DNA of 64,000 nucleotides from assembly GCF_002312815.1 (NCBI RefSeq), contig NZ_NKQJ01000006.1, positions 124,001 through 188,000 on the forward strand. The letters run 5' to 3'. This document shows positions 1 through 9,015 of this stretch, one piece after another. The notes below the pieces were generated by a model, which was not told where the DNA came from, searched no databases, and was given only the letters and a program-made list of their open reading frames with translations. The position numbers and the translations under genes are program-made. Position 1 is the first letter of the stretch. Every line of letters starts with the position of its first letter. Origin of the DNA: Agaribacterium haliotis. GTDB taxonomy: Bacteria; Pseudomonadota; Gammaproteobacteria; Pseudomonadales; Cellvibrionaceae.

Positions 1-34
1 TTTCGCCATAGCTTGGTTGAATATCTGCTTGCAT
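1..34 (-). CDS. rpmE: 50S ribosomal protein bL31, N-terminal fragment at the window edge
   Basis: Reading the minus strand from an ATG at 34-32 gives eleven codons, MQADIQPSYGE, which match the usual bL31 start (M-K-A-D-I-H-P-x-Y in Pseudomonas). A purine-rich GGGG stretch lies just upstream of the ATG as a plausible ribosome binding site. The gene is divergent from priA, an arrangement also found in E. coli. Only the N-terminus is inside the window, so the zinc-binding cysteines that would separate the zinc and zinc-free types cannot be seen. Confidence 0.75.
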   Translation of the reverse strand, partial: MQADIQPSYGE

Positions 35-178
35 AATACGCCCCACTTAAATATACGCCGCCACCCAATCCAGTGTTGGGCACCGCGTAAGTGCTTACGG
101 GTTAATCGAAATGGCGACCGAAGTCGGCCAAAATGAGCGCGGATAGTACCAGAATTGAACAGCAAGTAAATAGGCAGT

Positions 179-2395
179 ATGCAAGCCAACCACGACACAC
201 ACATTGTTCAGATCGCCCTGCCAGTGCCGCTGCGCCGGGCGTTTGACTACCGAGTCCCGGCCGGGGAAAAACCTCCACAGCTGGGGCAGCTCGTTCTGGC
301 CAATTTTGCGAACCGCGATATGGCCGGCGTTGTTGTTGGGTTCGGCCCATCAAGCGAACTCGAAGCCACAAAAATAAAAAACTATCAACAAACCCTGCCG
401 AGTAAATTTAAGCTACCCGCAGAACTCTTGACACTTTGCCAGTGGCTGAGTGATTACTACCTGCACCCCCTCGGCGAAGTCCTGCAAAGCAGCATCCCGC
501 CGTATTTGCGCCAGGGCAAAGCACTTCCAGAGAATAATTACTGGCAACTTAGTCGCGAGGGCAAAGGCCTGAACCACGATGCCCTCAAACGCAGTCCCAA
601 ACAGCAGCAGATACTGCGCTACCTGCTTGAGCACGGCTATTTTGACTCAGAACAGCGCAAGCAGCTCGACTTCTCTGCAAGCACAATTAAAGCATTGGAG
701 CAAAAAGGCCTGCTAGAACGCACTGACACCGAACCCGAGCAGAAGCAAGCCCAAGCCCGAGTAAGTGAACTGCTAAAACAAAAAGCCCTCGAACTCAACG
801 GCGAACAGCAGGCGGCGGTTGACGCGGTGCGCTTTCATCACTTTGCCTGTTATTTACTGCACGGAGCGACCGGCAGCGGAAAAACAGAGGTGTATTTACA
901 GCTCAGTGAGCGCGCGCTCAGAGCTGGGCAGCAAGTGCTCGTGCTTGTTCCCGAGATAGGCCTCAGCCCCCAAACAGTGCAGCGTTTTCGCCAGCGTTTT
1001 AATGTGCCGCTGATCGAACTGCACAGCGGTGTCAGTGAAGCTCAGCGCGCGCGCAACTGGTTGCAAGCCCTAGATGGCAGCGCCCAAATAATTATCGGTA
1101 CGCGCCTGGCTGCACTCAGCCCATTAAAGCACGCCGGCCTGATCATCGTGGATGAAGAGCACGACCTGGCCTACAAACAGCAGGACGGCCTTCGCTATTC
1201 CGCCCGCGACCTCAGCATCTACCGCGCCAACCAGCTCAAAATCCCCATTGTGCTCGGCAGTGCCACACCGAGCTTAGAGAGCCTTAAACAGGCGCTCGAC
1301 AAGAAATATCATCACCTCGTACTCAAACAGCGCGCCAGCGGCAGTGCTGCGCCGCTGCTGCAATGTCTCGATCTGCGCGACCAAAATATGCACGCAGGTT
1401 TAAGCCAGGCCGCCCTAGGCGCCATCCGCTCCTGTCTTGAACGCGGGGAGCAGGCCTTAGTTTTTCAAAACCGGCGCGGCTACGCCGCCGTGCAACTGTG
1501 CCACCACTGCGGCTGGATGAGCGAATGCCCGCGCTGCAGCGCCAGCATGACCCTGCACAGCCGCCCTGCGCGACTTCACTGCCATCACTGCGACTGGCGC
1601 AGCCGCGTTTACCAGAGCTGCCCAAACTGCCAGCAGAGCCAGCTCGAGAGCCGGGGGGTCGGTACTGAACAGCTCGAGCAGGCCCTGCAGCAGAGCTTTC
1701 CTGAAACGCCGGTCCTGCGCGTAGACCGCGACAGTAGCCGCAGTAAAAAAAGCTTTGCAGATAAGCTCGCGCAGGTGCAAAGCGGCCAGGCCTGTGTGCT
1801 GGTCGGCACCCAAATGTTAGCCAAAGGCCATCACTTTCCAAATCTAAAACTGGTGATTGTCACGGATGCAGATCAGGGTTTTTTCAGTTCAGATTTTCGC
1901 GGCATGGAGCGCATGGGCCAACTGCTAATGCAAGTTGCCGGGCGAGCCGGGCGCGAAGGCAGCCGCGGCCTGGTATTATTGCAAAGCCACCGTCCGGACC
2001 ACCCCTTGCTGCAACTGCTGTGTCAGCGCGGCTACTACAGTTTTGCCCGCCACCTGCTCAGCGAACGGCTTCACAACGAACTGCCACCCTACAGCTTTAG
2101 TGCGCAATTTAGGGCTGAAAGCAAGCGCGCGGAGAATGCCAGCGCGCTGCTCGAAACACTGCGCAGTGCTTATTCACGCCTGTACCCACCATCACAGGAG
2201 CACAGCTTGCTCGGGCCGATGCCCTCAAGCATGGAAAAAATTCAAGATCGCTACCGTTTTCAGCTCAGTGTCAAAGCCAACAAGCGCAGCACACTCAAAA
2301 GCATCGTCAAAGCACTCGTTGACGAGCTCGAGCAGAGTGCTCTGAGTAAACGCGTGCGCTGGAGCCTCGATATCGACCCTTTGGAAACAGCTTAA
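179..2395 (+). CDS. priA: Primosomal replication restart helicase PriA
   Basis: PriA is a DEXH helicase that recognises stalled forks and reloads the replisome through PriB/DnaT or PriC. The 738-residue product has the family's usual length. It begins with the N-terminal DNA-binding segment (IALPVPL, FDYRVP). It carries Walker A GATGSGKT near residue 228 and DEEH near 325. Between about 440 and 490 it has a zinc-binding cysteine cluster (CHHC, CPRC, CHHC, CPNC), followed by the helicase C domain with QVAGRAGR. The ATG at 179 was chosen because the PriA start motif follows within ten residues. In Pseudomonas argS usually lies between priA and the SPOR gene. Here it is absent and only about 150 bp separate the two. 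Confidence 0.97.
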   Translation: MQANHDTHIVQIALPVPLRRAFDYRVPAGEKPPQLGQLVLANFANRDMAGVVVGFGPSSELEATKIKNYQQTLPSKFKLPAELLTLCQWLSDYYLHPLGEVLQSSIPPYLRQGKALPENNYWQLSREGKGLNHDALKRSPKQQQILRYLLEHGYFDSEQRKQLDFSASTIKALEQKGLLERTDTEPEQKQAQARVSELLKQKALELNGEQQAAVDAVRFHHFACYLLHGATGSGKTEVYLQLSERALRAGQQVLVLVPEIGLSPQTVQRFRQRFNVPLIELHSGVSEAQRARNWLQALDGSAQIIIGTRLAALSPLKHAGLIIVDEEHDLAYKQQDGLRYSARDLSIYRANQLKIPIVLGSATPSLESLKQALDKKYHHLVLKQRASGSAAPLLQCLDLRDQNMHAGLSQAALGAIRSCLERGEQALVFQNRRGYAAVQLCHHCGWMSECPRCSASMTLHSRPARLHCHHCDWRSRVYQSCPNCQQSQLESRGVGTEQLEQALQQSFPETPVLRVDRDSSRSKKSFADKLAQVQSGQACVLVGTQMLAKGHHFPNLKLVIVTDADQGFFSSDFRGMERMGQLLMQVAGRAGREGSRGLVLLQSHRPDHPLLQLLCQRGYYSFARHLLSERLHNELPPYSFSAQFRAESKRAENASALLETLRSAYSRLYPPSQEHSLLGPMPSSMEKIQDRYRFQLSVKANKRSTLKSIVKALVDELEQSALSKRVRWSLDIDPLETA

Positions 2396-2542
2396 AACAC
2401 AAGCCGTGTATAAACTCAAGCAGCAACAAAACTTTTATGCGACGGCGATTCACATACGCCGCGGCTTGCGCTAGCATGCGCTCAAAATCCGCTGCGCCGC
2501 CGTCGCACCTCTTAAACTAAGTACACCCTTAAAATACGCCCG

Positions 2543-3091
2543 ATGAGTAAGCGCCAACACCACGCCCGCCGCAACAGCACTGAACGCCAAATCCCCGGCT
2601 GGCTCTGGTTACTCACCGGCATGGCTCTCGGCGCCTTTATCATGTTTATTGCCCACCTCAGCAAACTCAAAGAAGAGGGCACAACAAACAGCGCGCCAGC
2701 ACAAAACAAAACCGAACTGCCAAAACTCAAAGTGCCCGAGGAAGTAAAAGGCCCGGTATTTGAGTTTTACGACAGACTCAAACAACAGCAAGTTGAAGTA
2801 CCAGAGTACGAAGCGCCCACTGAAGCGCAAATTGAGCAGGCTGCCACCCACGAGTATTTTTTACAGGTCGCGTCGTTCCGCAATGAAAATGACGCAGACA
2901 AACTGCGTGCACGCCTGATCTTAATGAATATGAACACCAGCATCGAAAGCAGCAAGATGCAAAGCGGTGAAACACGCTACCGGGTGATTGTCGGCCCGTA
3001 CCTAAACAAAAGTAAACTCGCCAAAGCTCGCCAGGACCTGGTTAGCGAAGGGCTTGAATACCTCACCTTAAAACGCAAGATAGAAAAATAA
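2543..3091 (+). CDS. SPOR-domain cell division protein, FtsN-like
   Basis: A bitopic inner-membrane protein of 182 residues. It has a short basic cytoplasmic N-terminus (MSKRQHHARR), one transmembrane helix around 19-39 (GWLWLLTGMALGAFIMFIA) and a charged periplasmic linker. A C-terminal SPOR domain spans about 107-182 (YFLQVASF, YRVIVGPY). SPOR domains bind denuded septal peptidoglycan, and FtsN-type proteins activate septal synthesis. The position just before hslVU matches the Pseudomonas gene order, where this gene is annotated as an FtsN-like SPOR protein. It is much shorter than E. coli FtsN (319 residues), so whether it is the essential divisome FtsN or an accessory SPOR protein is not certain from sequence. 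Confidence 0.88.
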   Translation: MSKRQHHARRNSTERQIPGWLWLLTGMALGAFIMFIAHLSKLKEEGTTNSAPAQNKTELPKLKVPEEVKGPVFEFYDRLKQQQVEVPEYEAPTEAQIEQAATHEYFLQVASFRNENDADKLRARLILMNMNTSIESSKMQSGETRYRVIVGPYLNKSKLAKARQDLVSEGLEYLTLKRKIEK

Positions 3092-3101
3092 ATTTCACAC
3101 G

Positions 3102-3130
3102 CTTGAAATAGAGCGCTTGCACCCCAATTT
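3102..3130 (+). promoter_or_regulatory. Sigma-32 (heat-shock) promoter of hslVU
   Basis: CTTGAAA at 3102-3108 is followed after 13 bp by CCCCAATTT at 3122-3130. This matches the RpoH consensus (CTTGAAA, 13-15 bp, CCCCATNT) except for one base in the -10. Transcription would start near 3137, about 27 nt before the hslV GTG. hslVU is a classic RpoH regulon operon, so position and sequence agree. Confidence 0.8.
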
Positions 3131-3163
3131 TCACAGCTTTCGCCAAGCACAAAAGGTCAAGCT

Positions 3164-3703
3164 GTGGAGCAATATCGCGGTACCACCATTCTTTCCGTTC
3201 GCCGGGGCAACAAAGTTGTGATCGGCGGCGACGGCCAGGTCAGCCTGGGCAACACCATCATGAAAGGCAATGCACGCAAAGTGCGCCGCCTATATCGAGA
3301 TCAAGTTATCGCGGGTTTTGCCGGCGGCACTGCCGACGCTTTTACCCTGTTTGAGCGCTTTGAAGCCAAGCTCGAAGCCCACGGCGGGCAGTTAGTGCGC
3401 GCAGCGGTTGAACTCGCTAAAGACTGGCGCAGCGACCGCGCTCTGCGCCGGCTCGAAGCCCTGCTCTGCGTTGCAGATAAAGAAGCCTCGTTAATCATCA
3501 GCGGCAACGGCGATGTCATTCAACCCGAAGACGACTTAATGGCCATAGGCTCAGGTGGCAGCTTTGCCCAAAGTGCGGCGCGCGCGCTATTTGACAATAC
3601 CGAACTCGACCCGCGAGACATTGTTGAAAAAGGCCTGACTATCGCCGGCGACATTTGCGTTTACACCAACCACAACTTCACCATTGAAGAACTGGAGTTT
3701 TAA
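3164..3703 (+). CDS. hslV: ATP-dependent protease HslVU, peptidase subunit HslV (ClpQ)
   Basis: HslV forms the double-hexameric N-terminal-threonine peptidase of the HslVU protease, which degrades misfolded and regulatory proteins in the cytoplasm. The family signature follows the start: [11 protein letters not shown] and [16 protein letters not shown]. The GTG start at 3164 puts six residues (MEQYRG) before the catalytic TT. In E. coli and P. aeruginosa only Met precedes it. Forms with G before TT occur in alphaproteobacteria and Xanthomonas, where the propeptide is removed. There is no start codon at the Thr, so a processed propeptide is the straightforward reading. hslU begins 2 nt after the stop. 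The operon sits behind a sigma-32 promoter. Confidence 0.96.
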   Translation: MEQYRGTTILSVRRGNKVVIGGDGQVSLGNTIMKGNARKVRRLYRDQVIAGFAGGTADAFTLFERFEAKLEAHGGQLVRAAVELAKDWRSDRALRRLEALLCVADKEASLIISGNGDVIQPEDDLMAIGSGGSFAQSAARALFDNTELDPRDIVEKGLTIAGDICVYTNHNFTIEELEF

Positions 3704-3704
3704 C

Positions 3705-5018
3705 ATGAGCCATATGACTCCGAGTGAAATCGTTCACGAACTCGACCGACACATCGTCGGTCAGGACAGCGCCAAAAAAGCCGTCGCCATTGCGCTTCGC
3801 AACCGCTGGCGGCGCATGCAACTCGACGAGAGCCTGCGCAACGAAGTCACACCGAAAAATATACTGATGATAGGCCCCACCGGTGTCGGCAAAACCGAAA
3901 TCGCCCGCCGACTGGCCAAACTTGCCAACGCGCCATTTATCAAAGTTGAAGCCACCAAATTTACCGAAGTCGGCTATGTCGGCCGCGATGTCGAAAGCAT
4001 TGTGCGCGACCTGGTGGATCGCGCCATTAAAATGCTGCGCGAGCAAGAGATGACAAAAGTTGAATTCCGCGCCCAGGAAGCGGCCGAAGAGCGTGTACTA
4101 GACGCCCTGCTGCCACCGGCTCGCGGCGCTGAAAACGAAAGCGACAACAGCACTCGCCAGGTTTTTCGCAAAAAGCTGCGCGAAGGCAAACTCGACGATA
4201 AAGAGATAGATATTGAAGTCAGCGCCACACCTGTTGGCGTTGAGATTATGGCCCCTCCAGGCATGGAGGACATGACCAATCAGCTGCAAAATATGTTCAG
4301 CAACCTCGGCAAAGACAAAAAACAAAAAGCCAAGATGACGGTTGCCAAAGCCTTTAAAAAAATCAGCGAAGAAGAAGCGGCCAAGCTGGTCAATGAAGAT
4401 GAAATTAAGGCCCGAGCCATTGAGGCGGCCGAGCAAAATGGCATCGTCTTTATCGACGAAATCGACAAAGTCTGCAAACGCGAAAGTGCCAGCGGTGGCG
4501 ATGTCAGCCGCGAAGGTGTGCAGCGCGATCTTCTGCCGCTGATTGAGGGCTGCACGGTCAGCACCAAACACGGCATGATTAAGACCGACCACATGCTCTT
4601 TATCGCCTCGGGCGCTTTCCACCTGGCCAAACCTTCGGATCTGATCCCCGAACTGCAGGGCCGCCTGCCGATTCGCGTTGAGCTTGAAGCGCTGAGCCCA
4701 GACGACTTTGAACGCATACTCACGGAACCTAAAGCCGCGTTAACCATGCAACACCAAAGCCTGATGAAGACCGAAGGTATCGAGCTCGACTTCACCAAAG
4801 ACGGCATCCGCAAAATTGCCGAAATTGCGTTTGAAGTGAACGAAAGCACCGAAAATATCGGCGCCCGCCGCCTGCATACAGTATTGGAAAAACTGCTCGA
4901 AGAGATCAGTTTCCAGTGCTCAAGCAACGGCGCGCCTGTCGTTATCGATGCGAAGATGGTTGAAGACCAGCTCCAGGTGCTTGCTAAAAACGAAGACCTG
5001 AGTCGATTTATTCTCTAA
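3705..5018 (+). CDS. hslU: ATP-dependent protease HslVU, ATPase subunit HslU (ClpY)
   Basis: HslU is the AAA+ unfoldase that feeds substrates to HslV. The ATG at 3705, directly after the hslV stop, gives [10 protein letters not shown] and 437 residues. An in-frame upstream ATG inside hslV is less likely. Visible motifs are Walker [15 protein letters not shown], the family pore loop region with GYVGRDVES, Walker [12 protein letters not shown], sensor 2 [10 protein letters not shown] and the C-terminal LSRFIL that docks into HslV. The inserted I-domain is shorter than in E. coli in keeping with the 437-residue length. It is co-transcribed with hslV. Confidence 0.97.
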   Translation: MSHMTPSEIVHELDRHIVGQDSAKKAVAIALRNRWRRMQLDESLRNEVTPKNILMIGPTGVGKTEIARRLAKLANAPFIKVEATKFTEVGYVGRDVESIVRDLVDRAIKMLREQEMTKVEFRAQEAAEERVLDALLPPARGAENESDNSTRQVFRKKLREGKLDDKEIDIEVSATPVGVEIMAPPGMEDMTNQLQNMFSNLGKDKKQKAKMTVAKAFKKISEEEAAKLVNEDEIKARAIEAAEQNGIVFIDEIDKVCKRESASGGDVSREGVQRDLLPLIEGCTVSTKHGMIKTDHMLFIASGAFHLAKPSDLIPELQGRLPIRVELEALSPDDFERILTEPKAALTMQHQSLMKTEGIELDFTKDGIRKIAEIAFEVNESTENIGARRLHTVLEKLLEEISFQCSSNGAPVVIDAKMVEDQLQVLAKNEDLSRFIL

Positions 5019-5291
5019 CTCATTACCTGATAGGCCCATGCTTATCGTTAGAGACCGCCACAATTACAGGCGGAGGCCCTCAGGGCACACTCAAGATATC
5101 CTGTGCGGTAAACGCTCGGGCATCCTGCCCTCGCCCCTTCGGGCGCGGGCGGCCGTTCAAAGTTTTTCTAAATTTTGTGACTTGCCGTTTCATGCGGCGC
5201 TAACGCCTTCAAAAGAGCGCCCTTCGCATCTCTCCCTGTATCACGGCCCAGTGCCAACCCACAACGTTCACCCCATTTGGCTCAGACTTAA
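5019..5291. other. Gap after hslU; possible dispersed non-coding sequence
   Basis: This 273-bp gap holds a hairpin at about 5055-5073 (CCGCC and GGCGG arms) just after hslU, without a U tract. It also has a GC-rich stretch around 5114-5155 with self-complementary GCCC/GGGC segments. An 85-codon open frame spans it (5038-5295), but the peptide is rich in Pro, Ser and Arg, lacks a ribosome binding site and resembles no family. I treat it as non-coding. From memory, similar text occurs as repeated intergenic sequence in related marine bacteria. That is unverified. Confidence 0.35.
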
Positions 5292-5663
5292 ATGAAACCC
5301 ACTCAAATAAAGCTAAGCAATGAAAGCCAACAGCTCGAGTTACGTTACGGCACCGAAACATTTACTCTCAGCGCCGAATTATTACGAGTCCTCAGCCCTT
5401 CCGCCGAAGTTCAAGGCCACGGGCCCGATCAAAAGAAAGTCCCACTCGATAAACAGAGTGTGCGAATCACCGGTATCGAGCGTCAGGGCAACTACGCCCT
5501 GCGCTTAAGCTTTGATGACGGCCACGACACAGGCATCTATAGCTGGCCCTATTTTCGCGAGCTCTGCCTCAAGCAAGATGAACTCTGGGAAGAGTATCTC
5601 GAAGAGGCCAAACAACGCCGCCTCGAACTTGATGGTGTTCAGCCATTGAAGTGGCAGCCCTAA
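5292..5663 (+). CDS. DUF971 family protein (gamma-butyrobetaine hydroxylase-like N-terminal domain)
   Basis: A 123-residue protein made of a single DUF971 domain. Residues near LRVLSPSAEVQGHGP and the segment SFDDGHDTGIYSWPYFRELC are typical of the family, followed by an acidic helix (LWEEYLEEAKQRR). The domain also forms the N-terminus of gamma-butyrobetaine hydroxylases. The stand-alone bacterial version has no firmly established function, and a role linked to iron-sulfur proteins has been proposed for relatives. In Pseudomonas the same gene follows hslU, so its place is conserved. No catalytic domain is present. Confidence 0.87.
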   Translation: MKPTQIKLSNESQQLELRYGTETFTLSAELLRVLSPSAEVQGHGPDQKKVPLDKQSVRITGIERQGNYALRLSFDDGHDTGIYSWPYFRELCLKQDELWEEYLEEAKQRRLELDGVQPLKWQP

Positions 5664-5729
5664 ATTCCGAACCTTGAGTCTCAAACGCTTACGTATAGGC
5701 GCTCATAGCTAAACACTGGCACATAGGTA

Positions 5730-5839
5730 GCCTAGAGAGCTCTTAGGGGTTGAGCGGGTCTCTGCCGCATGGATGCGGCGGCGAAGTCTACATGGAGGTA
5801 TTCACGACGTCCCGCGATGCCCCTAAAAGCTCTCTAGGC
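5730..5839. repeat. Inverted-repeat intergenic element, copy 1
   Basis: A 20-bp arm at 5730-5749 (GCCTAGAGAGCTCTTAGGGG) is repeated inverted at 5820-5839 with one mismatch. They enclose about 70 bp. The core holds a small hairpin (GCCGCA, loop TGGA, TGCGGC, at about 5773-5788) and the words CATGGAGGTATTCACGACGT. The minus-strand core resembles the core of the element at 57857-57952, which has unrelated arms. No transposase or coding frame is present. It lies between the DUF971 gene and ubiE. Confidence 0.6.
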
Positions 5840-5956
5840 GAAACTCTCGCACCACATGAAGCCCATGCAGATCAAACGCTAGCCCTGTACCTAAGCCGCG
5901 TCTGCTCTTAAACTATCGCCCTTTATATTTGCCGATAAACGCGAGCGCAAAGCAGC

Positions 5957-6706
5957 ATGAAAGATCAGGAAAATACCCACTTTGGTTTTGAAACCGTCAA
6001 AGCAGGAGACAAAGCCGCTAAAGTGGCCGATGTCTTTCACAGCGTCGCGGCCAAATACGACATTATGAACGACCTGATGAGCGGTGGTGTGCACCGCTTG
6101 TGGAAAATGTTCACTGTTGAAAGCTCCGGCCTTCGCCCCGGCAACAAGGTTCTTGATATTGCCGGCGGTACCGGCGATCTCAGTGCAAAATTCAGTAAGA
6201 TTGTTGGCCCCAAAGGCCGGGTTGTGCTAGCCGACATCAACGAGAGCATGCTCAAGGTTGGGCGCGACAAATTAATTAACAAGGGCCTGGTCGGTAACCT
6301 CGACTACGTTCAGGCCGACGCTCAATACCTGCCATTTCCGGATAATTATTTTGACTGCATCAGCATTGCCTTTGGCTTGCGCAACGTCACCGACAAAACA
6401 CTCGCGATAAAAAGCATGCTGCGCATACTCAAGCCCGGCGGGCGGCTATTGGTGCTCGAGTTTTCTAAACCCCAAAATGCCCTATTAGAAAAAGCCTACG
6501 ACACTTACAGTTTCCGACTGCTGCCGCTTATGGGTAAAGTCGTTACCAACGACGCCGACAGTTACCGCTACCTTGCCGAAAGCATACGCATGCACCCAGA
6601 CCAGGAAAGCTTAAAAGAGTTAATCCTCGATGCCGGTTTTCACAGCTGTACTTACCACAATATGACCGGGGGCATTGTCGCCCTGCACAAGGCTTTAAAA
6701 GCGTGA
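5957..6706 (+). CDS. ubiE: Ubiquinone/menaquinone C-methyltransferase UbiE
   Basis: A SAM-dependent C-methyltransferase of ubiquinone (and menaquinone) synthesis. The 249-residue length is standard. It has the UbiE opening ([31 protein letters not shown]), the SAM motif [12 protein letters not shown] near residues 65-76, and the signature segments [10 protein letters not shown] and [15 protein letters not shown]. It begins the ubiE-ubiJ-ubiB operon, and its stop overlaps the ubiJ GTG. Confidence 0.97.
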   Translation: MKDQENTHFGFETVKAGDKAAKVADVFHSVAAKYDIMNDLMSGGVHRLWKMFTVESSGLRPGNKVLDIAGGTGDLSAKFSKIVGPKGRVVLADINESMLKVGRDKLINKGLVGNLDYVQADAQYLPFPDNYFDCISIAFGLRNVTDKTLAIKSMLRILKPGGRLLVLEFSKPQNALLEKAYDTYSFRLLPLMGKVVTNDADSYRYLAESIRMHPDQESLKELILDAGFHSCTYHNMTGGIVALHKALKA

Positions 6707-7359
6707 GTGTTAAACTTGGTGGCATGGACCCAAGCTTGTTAGCGCTGGTTGCAATTTGCCTAGAAAAAGCACTGAATGAAAGCTTGCAGTATGACCCGGC
6801 AAGCAAACAACGCTTAACACAGCTAGAGCAAAAACATATCGCTATCTTATTTAGCGACCTAACTTTAGTTGTGCGCCTGCGCGTCGAAAACAAACACGCC
6901 TATCTGGCTTTACTGCCGGAGTCTGAACTCGATGACAACAAGGCCGATTTAACACTTCGCGGAGAGCTGCAGCAATTTAAAAACTTGGCTAGCGATAAAA
7001 AACACAGCCTCGCCGGCAGCGGCATCCACGCCGAGGGTGAGCTTGCTTTATTGCAAGCACTGGCGGATATCGCCTCTGACGTCGATATCGATTGGCAAGA
7101 CATGTTAAGCGCAAAAATAGGTCCGGAGCTCAGCAGTGCCGCGAGCATAGCATTCAAAAGCTTAAAGCAGGTTTTACCTTCATTTAACAAAAAAGAAAGC
7201 CAGGCCCACCTTGAAAATCTGTTGCACAGCGAGTGGCGACTACTCCCCCACCCAGAAGAAGTACTTTTTTTCCAAGCCTCCGTCCAGGAACTCCGGCGCG
7301 ATAGCGAACGCCTCGAGGCCAGGTTACAACAATTAAAAAACACCGTTATTAAGGACTAG
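6703..7359 (+). CDS. ubiJ: Ubiquinone biosynthesis accessory factor UbiJ
   Basis: UbiJ is an SCP2-domain lipid-binding protein that, with UbiK, scaffolds the aerobic ubiquinone biosynthesis complex. The start is GTG at 6703, overlapping the ubiE stop (GTGA). The 218-residue product shows the hydrophobic SCP2-like N-terminal half ([22 protein letters not shown]). A C-terminal coiled-coil segment ([21 protein letters not shown]) ends it, as in E. coli UbiJ. Sequence conservation in this family is low, so the call leans on its place between ubiE and ubiB. Confidence 0.9.
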   Translation: MSVKLGGMDPSLLALVAICLEKALNESLQYDPASKQRLTQLEQKHIAILFSDLTLVVRLRVENKHAYLALLPESELDDNKADLTLRGELQQFKNLASDKKHSLAGSGIHAEGELALLQALADIASDVDIDWQDMLSAKIGPELSSAASIAFKSLKQVLPSFNKKESQAHLENLLHSEWRLLPHPEEVLFFQASVQELRRDSERLEARLQQLKNTVIKD

Positions 7360-7362
7360 AAA

Positions 7363-8985
7363 GTGAGCTCCTTGTTACGCTTACTGCGCATCGCTTTTTG
7401 CTTGGGCAAGTACCGGCTGATCGACTTATTACCCCTGAAAGCCCCCTGGCACTGGCGCTTGCTGCTCTGGCCTTTACTGTTATTTCCCAAACACAAAGCA
7501 GAGCGAGCCGTGCGCCTGCGTATGGCGCTCGAAGAGCTCGGGCCAATTTTCATCAAGTTCGGTCAACTGTTGTCGACCAGGCCCGATCTACTGCCCGCCG
7601 ACCTTGTGCTTGAACTCAGCAAACTTCAAGATCAGGTCGCGCCATTTGAACAACAGCGCTTTAAACAGCTGGTTGAACAGGCGCTCGGCGCGGATATAGA
7701 TGATTTATTTGACGACTACAAACACGAAGTACTCGCCTCCGCCTCAATTGCTCAAGTACACGAAGCAAAACTAAAAAACGGACGCGAGATAGTCATTAAA
7801 GTTGTTCGCCCTGGCATACAAGCTACGATTGAACGCGATACTCGCTTACTCGCCCAACTCGCACACTGGCTTGAGCGCTTCTCCAGTGAAGCCAGGCGTT
7901 TGCGCCCCGTCGAAGTAGTCGCCGATTATCGAATGACAGTGCTCGACGAGCTCGACTTGATGAAAGAGGCGGCCAACGCCTCTCAACTTCGCAGGAATTT
8001 CGAAAACAGTGACAAGCTTTATATCCCCGAAGTTTATTGGGATTTTTGCCGCAGCAATGTGTTGGTAATAGAGCGCATTGATGGCATACCGGTAAATGAC
8101 CTCGAGCAAATTAATGCGCAGAGTACCAACTTAAAGCTTCTCGCCGAGCGCGGTGTAGAAGTATTTTTTACTCAGGTTTTTGAACACAATTTTTTTCACG
8201 CCGATATGCACCCGGGCAATGTATTTGTTTCACGCAAAAACCCGGAACACAACCCGAGTTACATTGGCATCGACTGTGCAATTTGCGGCAGCTTAAGCCG
8301 TGAGGATCAATATTATTTAGCGCGCAATTTAATTGCGATGTTTCGGCGCGACTACCGCCAGGTTGCCGAACTGCACATAAGCAGCGGCTGGGTTCCGGCT
8401 GACACCTCGGCCGGAGCGTTTGAGAGCGCCATTCGTGCAGTGTGCGAACCGCTATTTCAAAAACCCCTGCAGGAAATAAGCTTTGGCGAAGCCCTGATCA
8501 GTTTATTTCGCACCGCTCAACGCTTTAATATGCCTGTGCAACCGCAGCTAGTGCTGCTACAAAAAACCCTGCTTAATATTGAAGGCCTGGGCCGCCAGCT
8601 TTATCCAGAGCTCGACCTTTGGCAAACCGCCCACCCATTTTTAGAAAAGTGGCTTAAAAAGCGTTACAGCTTGCGTACGCTATATAAAGAGCTTAAATAC
8701 AACGCACCGGAGTGGTTAGAACAGGCCCCAAACCTGCCAGCGCTTACTATTAACAGTATGAATAAAATTCAGAGCCTGGCAGATATAGCTCCAGAACTTA
8801 GACACTTTAGTGACGAGCTAAATAAATCCAGGCGCAGACAAAAAAAGCAGCGCCTGGGTCTCAGCGCATTGCTGTTCACCGCCGCTGGAGCAAGCTATTT
8901 TTTCTTACCAGGGCAATTTGAGCTAAATAGAGAGCTCACGAGCCTTGGCCTTGCTACGCTCGCATTCTTAGCAATGCTGCGATAG
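7363..8985 (+). CDS. ubiB: Ubiquinone biosynthesis regulatory protein kinase UbiB
   Basis: An atypical ABC1/ADCK-family kinase-like ATPase needed for ubiquinone synthesis. The GTG at 7363 gives MSSLLRLLRI, three bases after ubiJ. Family features are the KxGQ motif (FIKFGQLLSTRPD), the alanine-rich loop that replaces the P-loop (ASASIAQVHEA), VVRPG, the catalytic HADMHPGN, and IDCAICG where E. coli has IDCGIVG. Two C-terminal hydrophobic helices at about 508-540 anchor it to the membrane. The 540-residue length is normal. Confidence 0.97.
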   Translation: MSSLLRLLRIAFCLGKYRLIDLLPLKAPWHWRLLLWPLLLFPKHKAERAVRLRMALEELGPIFIKFGQLLSTRPDLLPADLVLELSKLQDQVAPFEQQRFKQLVEQALGADIDDLFDDYKHEVLASASIAQVHEAKLKNGREIVIKVVRPGIQATIERDTRLLAQLAHWLERFSSEARRLRPVEVVADYRMTVLDELDLMKEAANASQLRRNFENSDKLYIPEVYWDFCRSNVLVIERIDGIPVNDLEQINAQSTNLKLLAERGVEVFFTQVFEHNFFHADMHPGNVFVSRKNPEHNPSYIGIDCAICGSLSREDQYYLARNLIAMFRRDYRQVAELHISSGWVPADTSAGAFESAIRAVCEPLFQKPLQEISFGEALISLFRTAQRFNMPVQPQLVLLQKTLLNIEGLGRQLYPELDLWQTAHPFLEKWLKKRYSLRTLYKELKYNAPEWLEQAPNLPALTINSMNKIQSLADIAPELRHFSDELNKSRRRQKKQRLGLSALLFTAAGASYFFLPGQFELNRELTSLGLATLAFLAMLR

Positions 8986-9015
8986 TTTTGTTGCCCGTAT
9001 GAACACCGGTAAGCC

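Noticed and set aside
1323-1841. 172-codon minus-strand frame inside priA
   Set aside because: Shadow in a GC-rich gene. It has no family likeness and priA is clearly real.
5038-5295. 85-codon frame after hslU
   Set aside because: Low-complexity, Pro/Ser/Arg-rich peptide with no start signal. More likely non-coding sequence.
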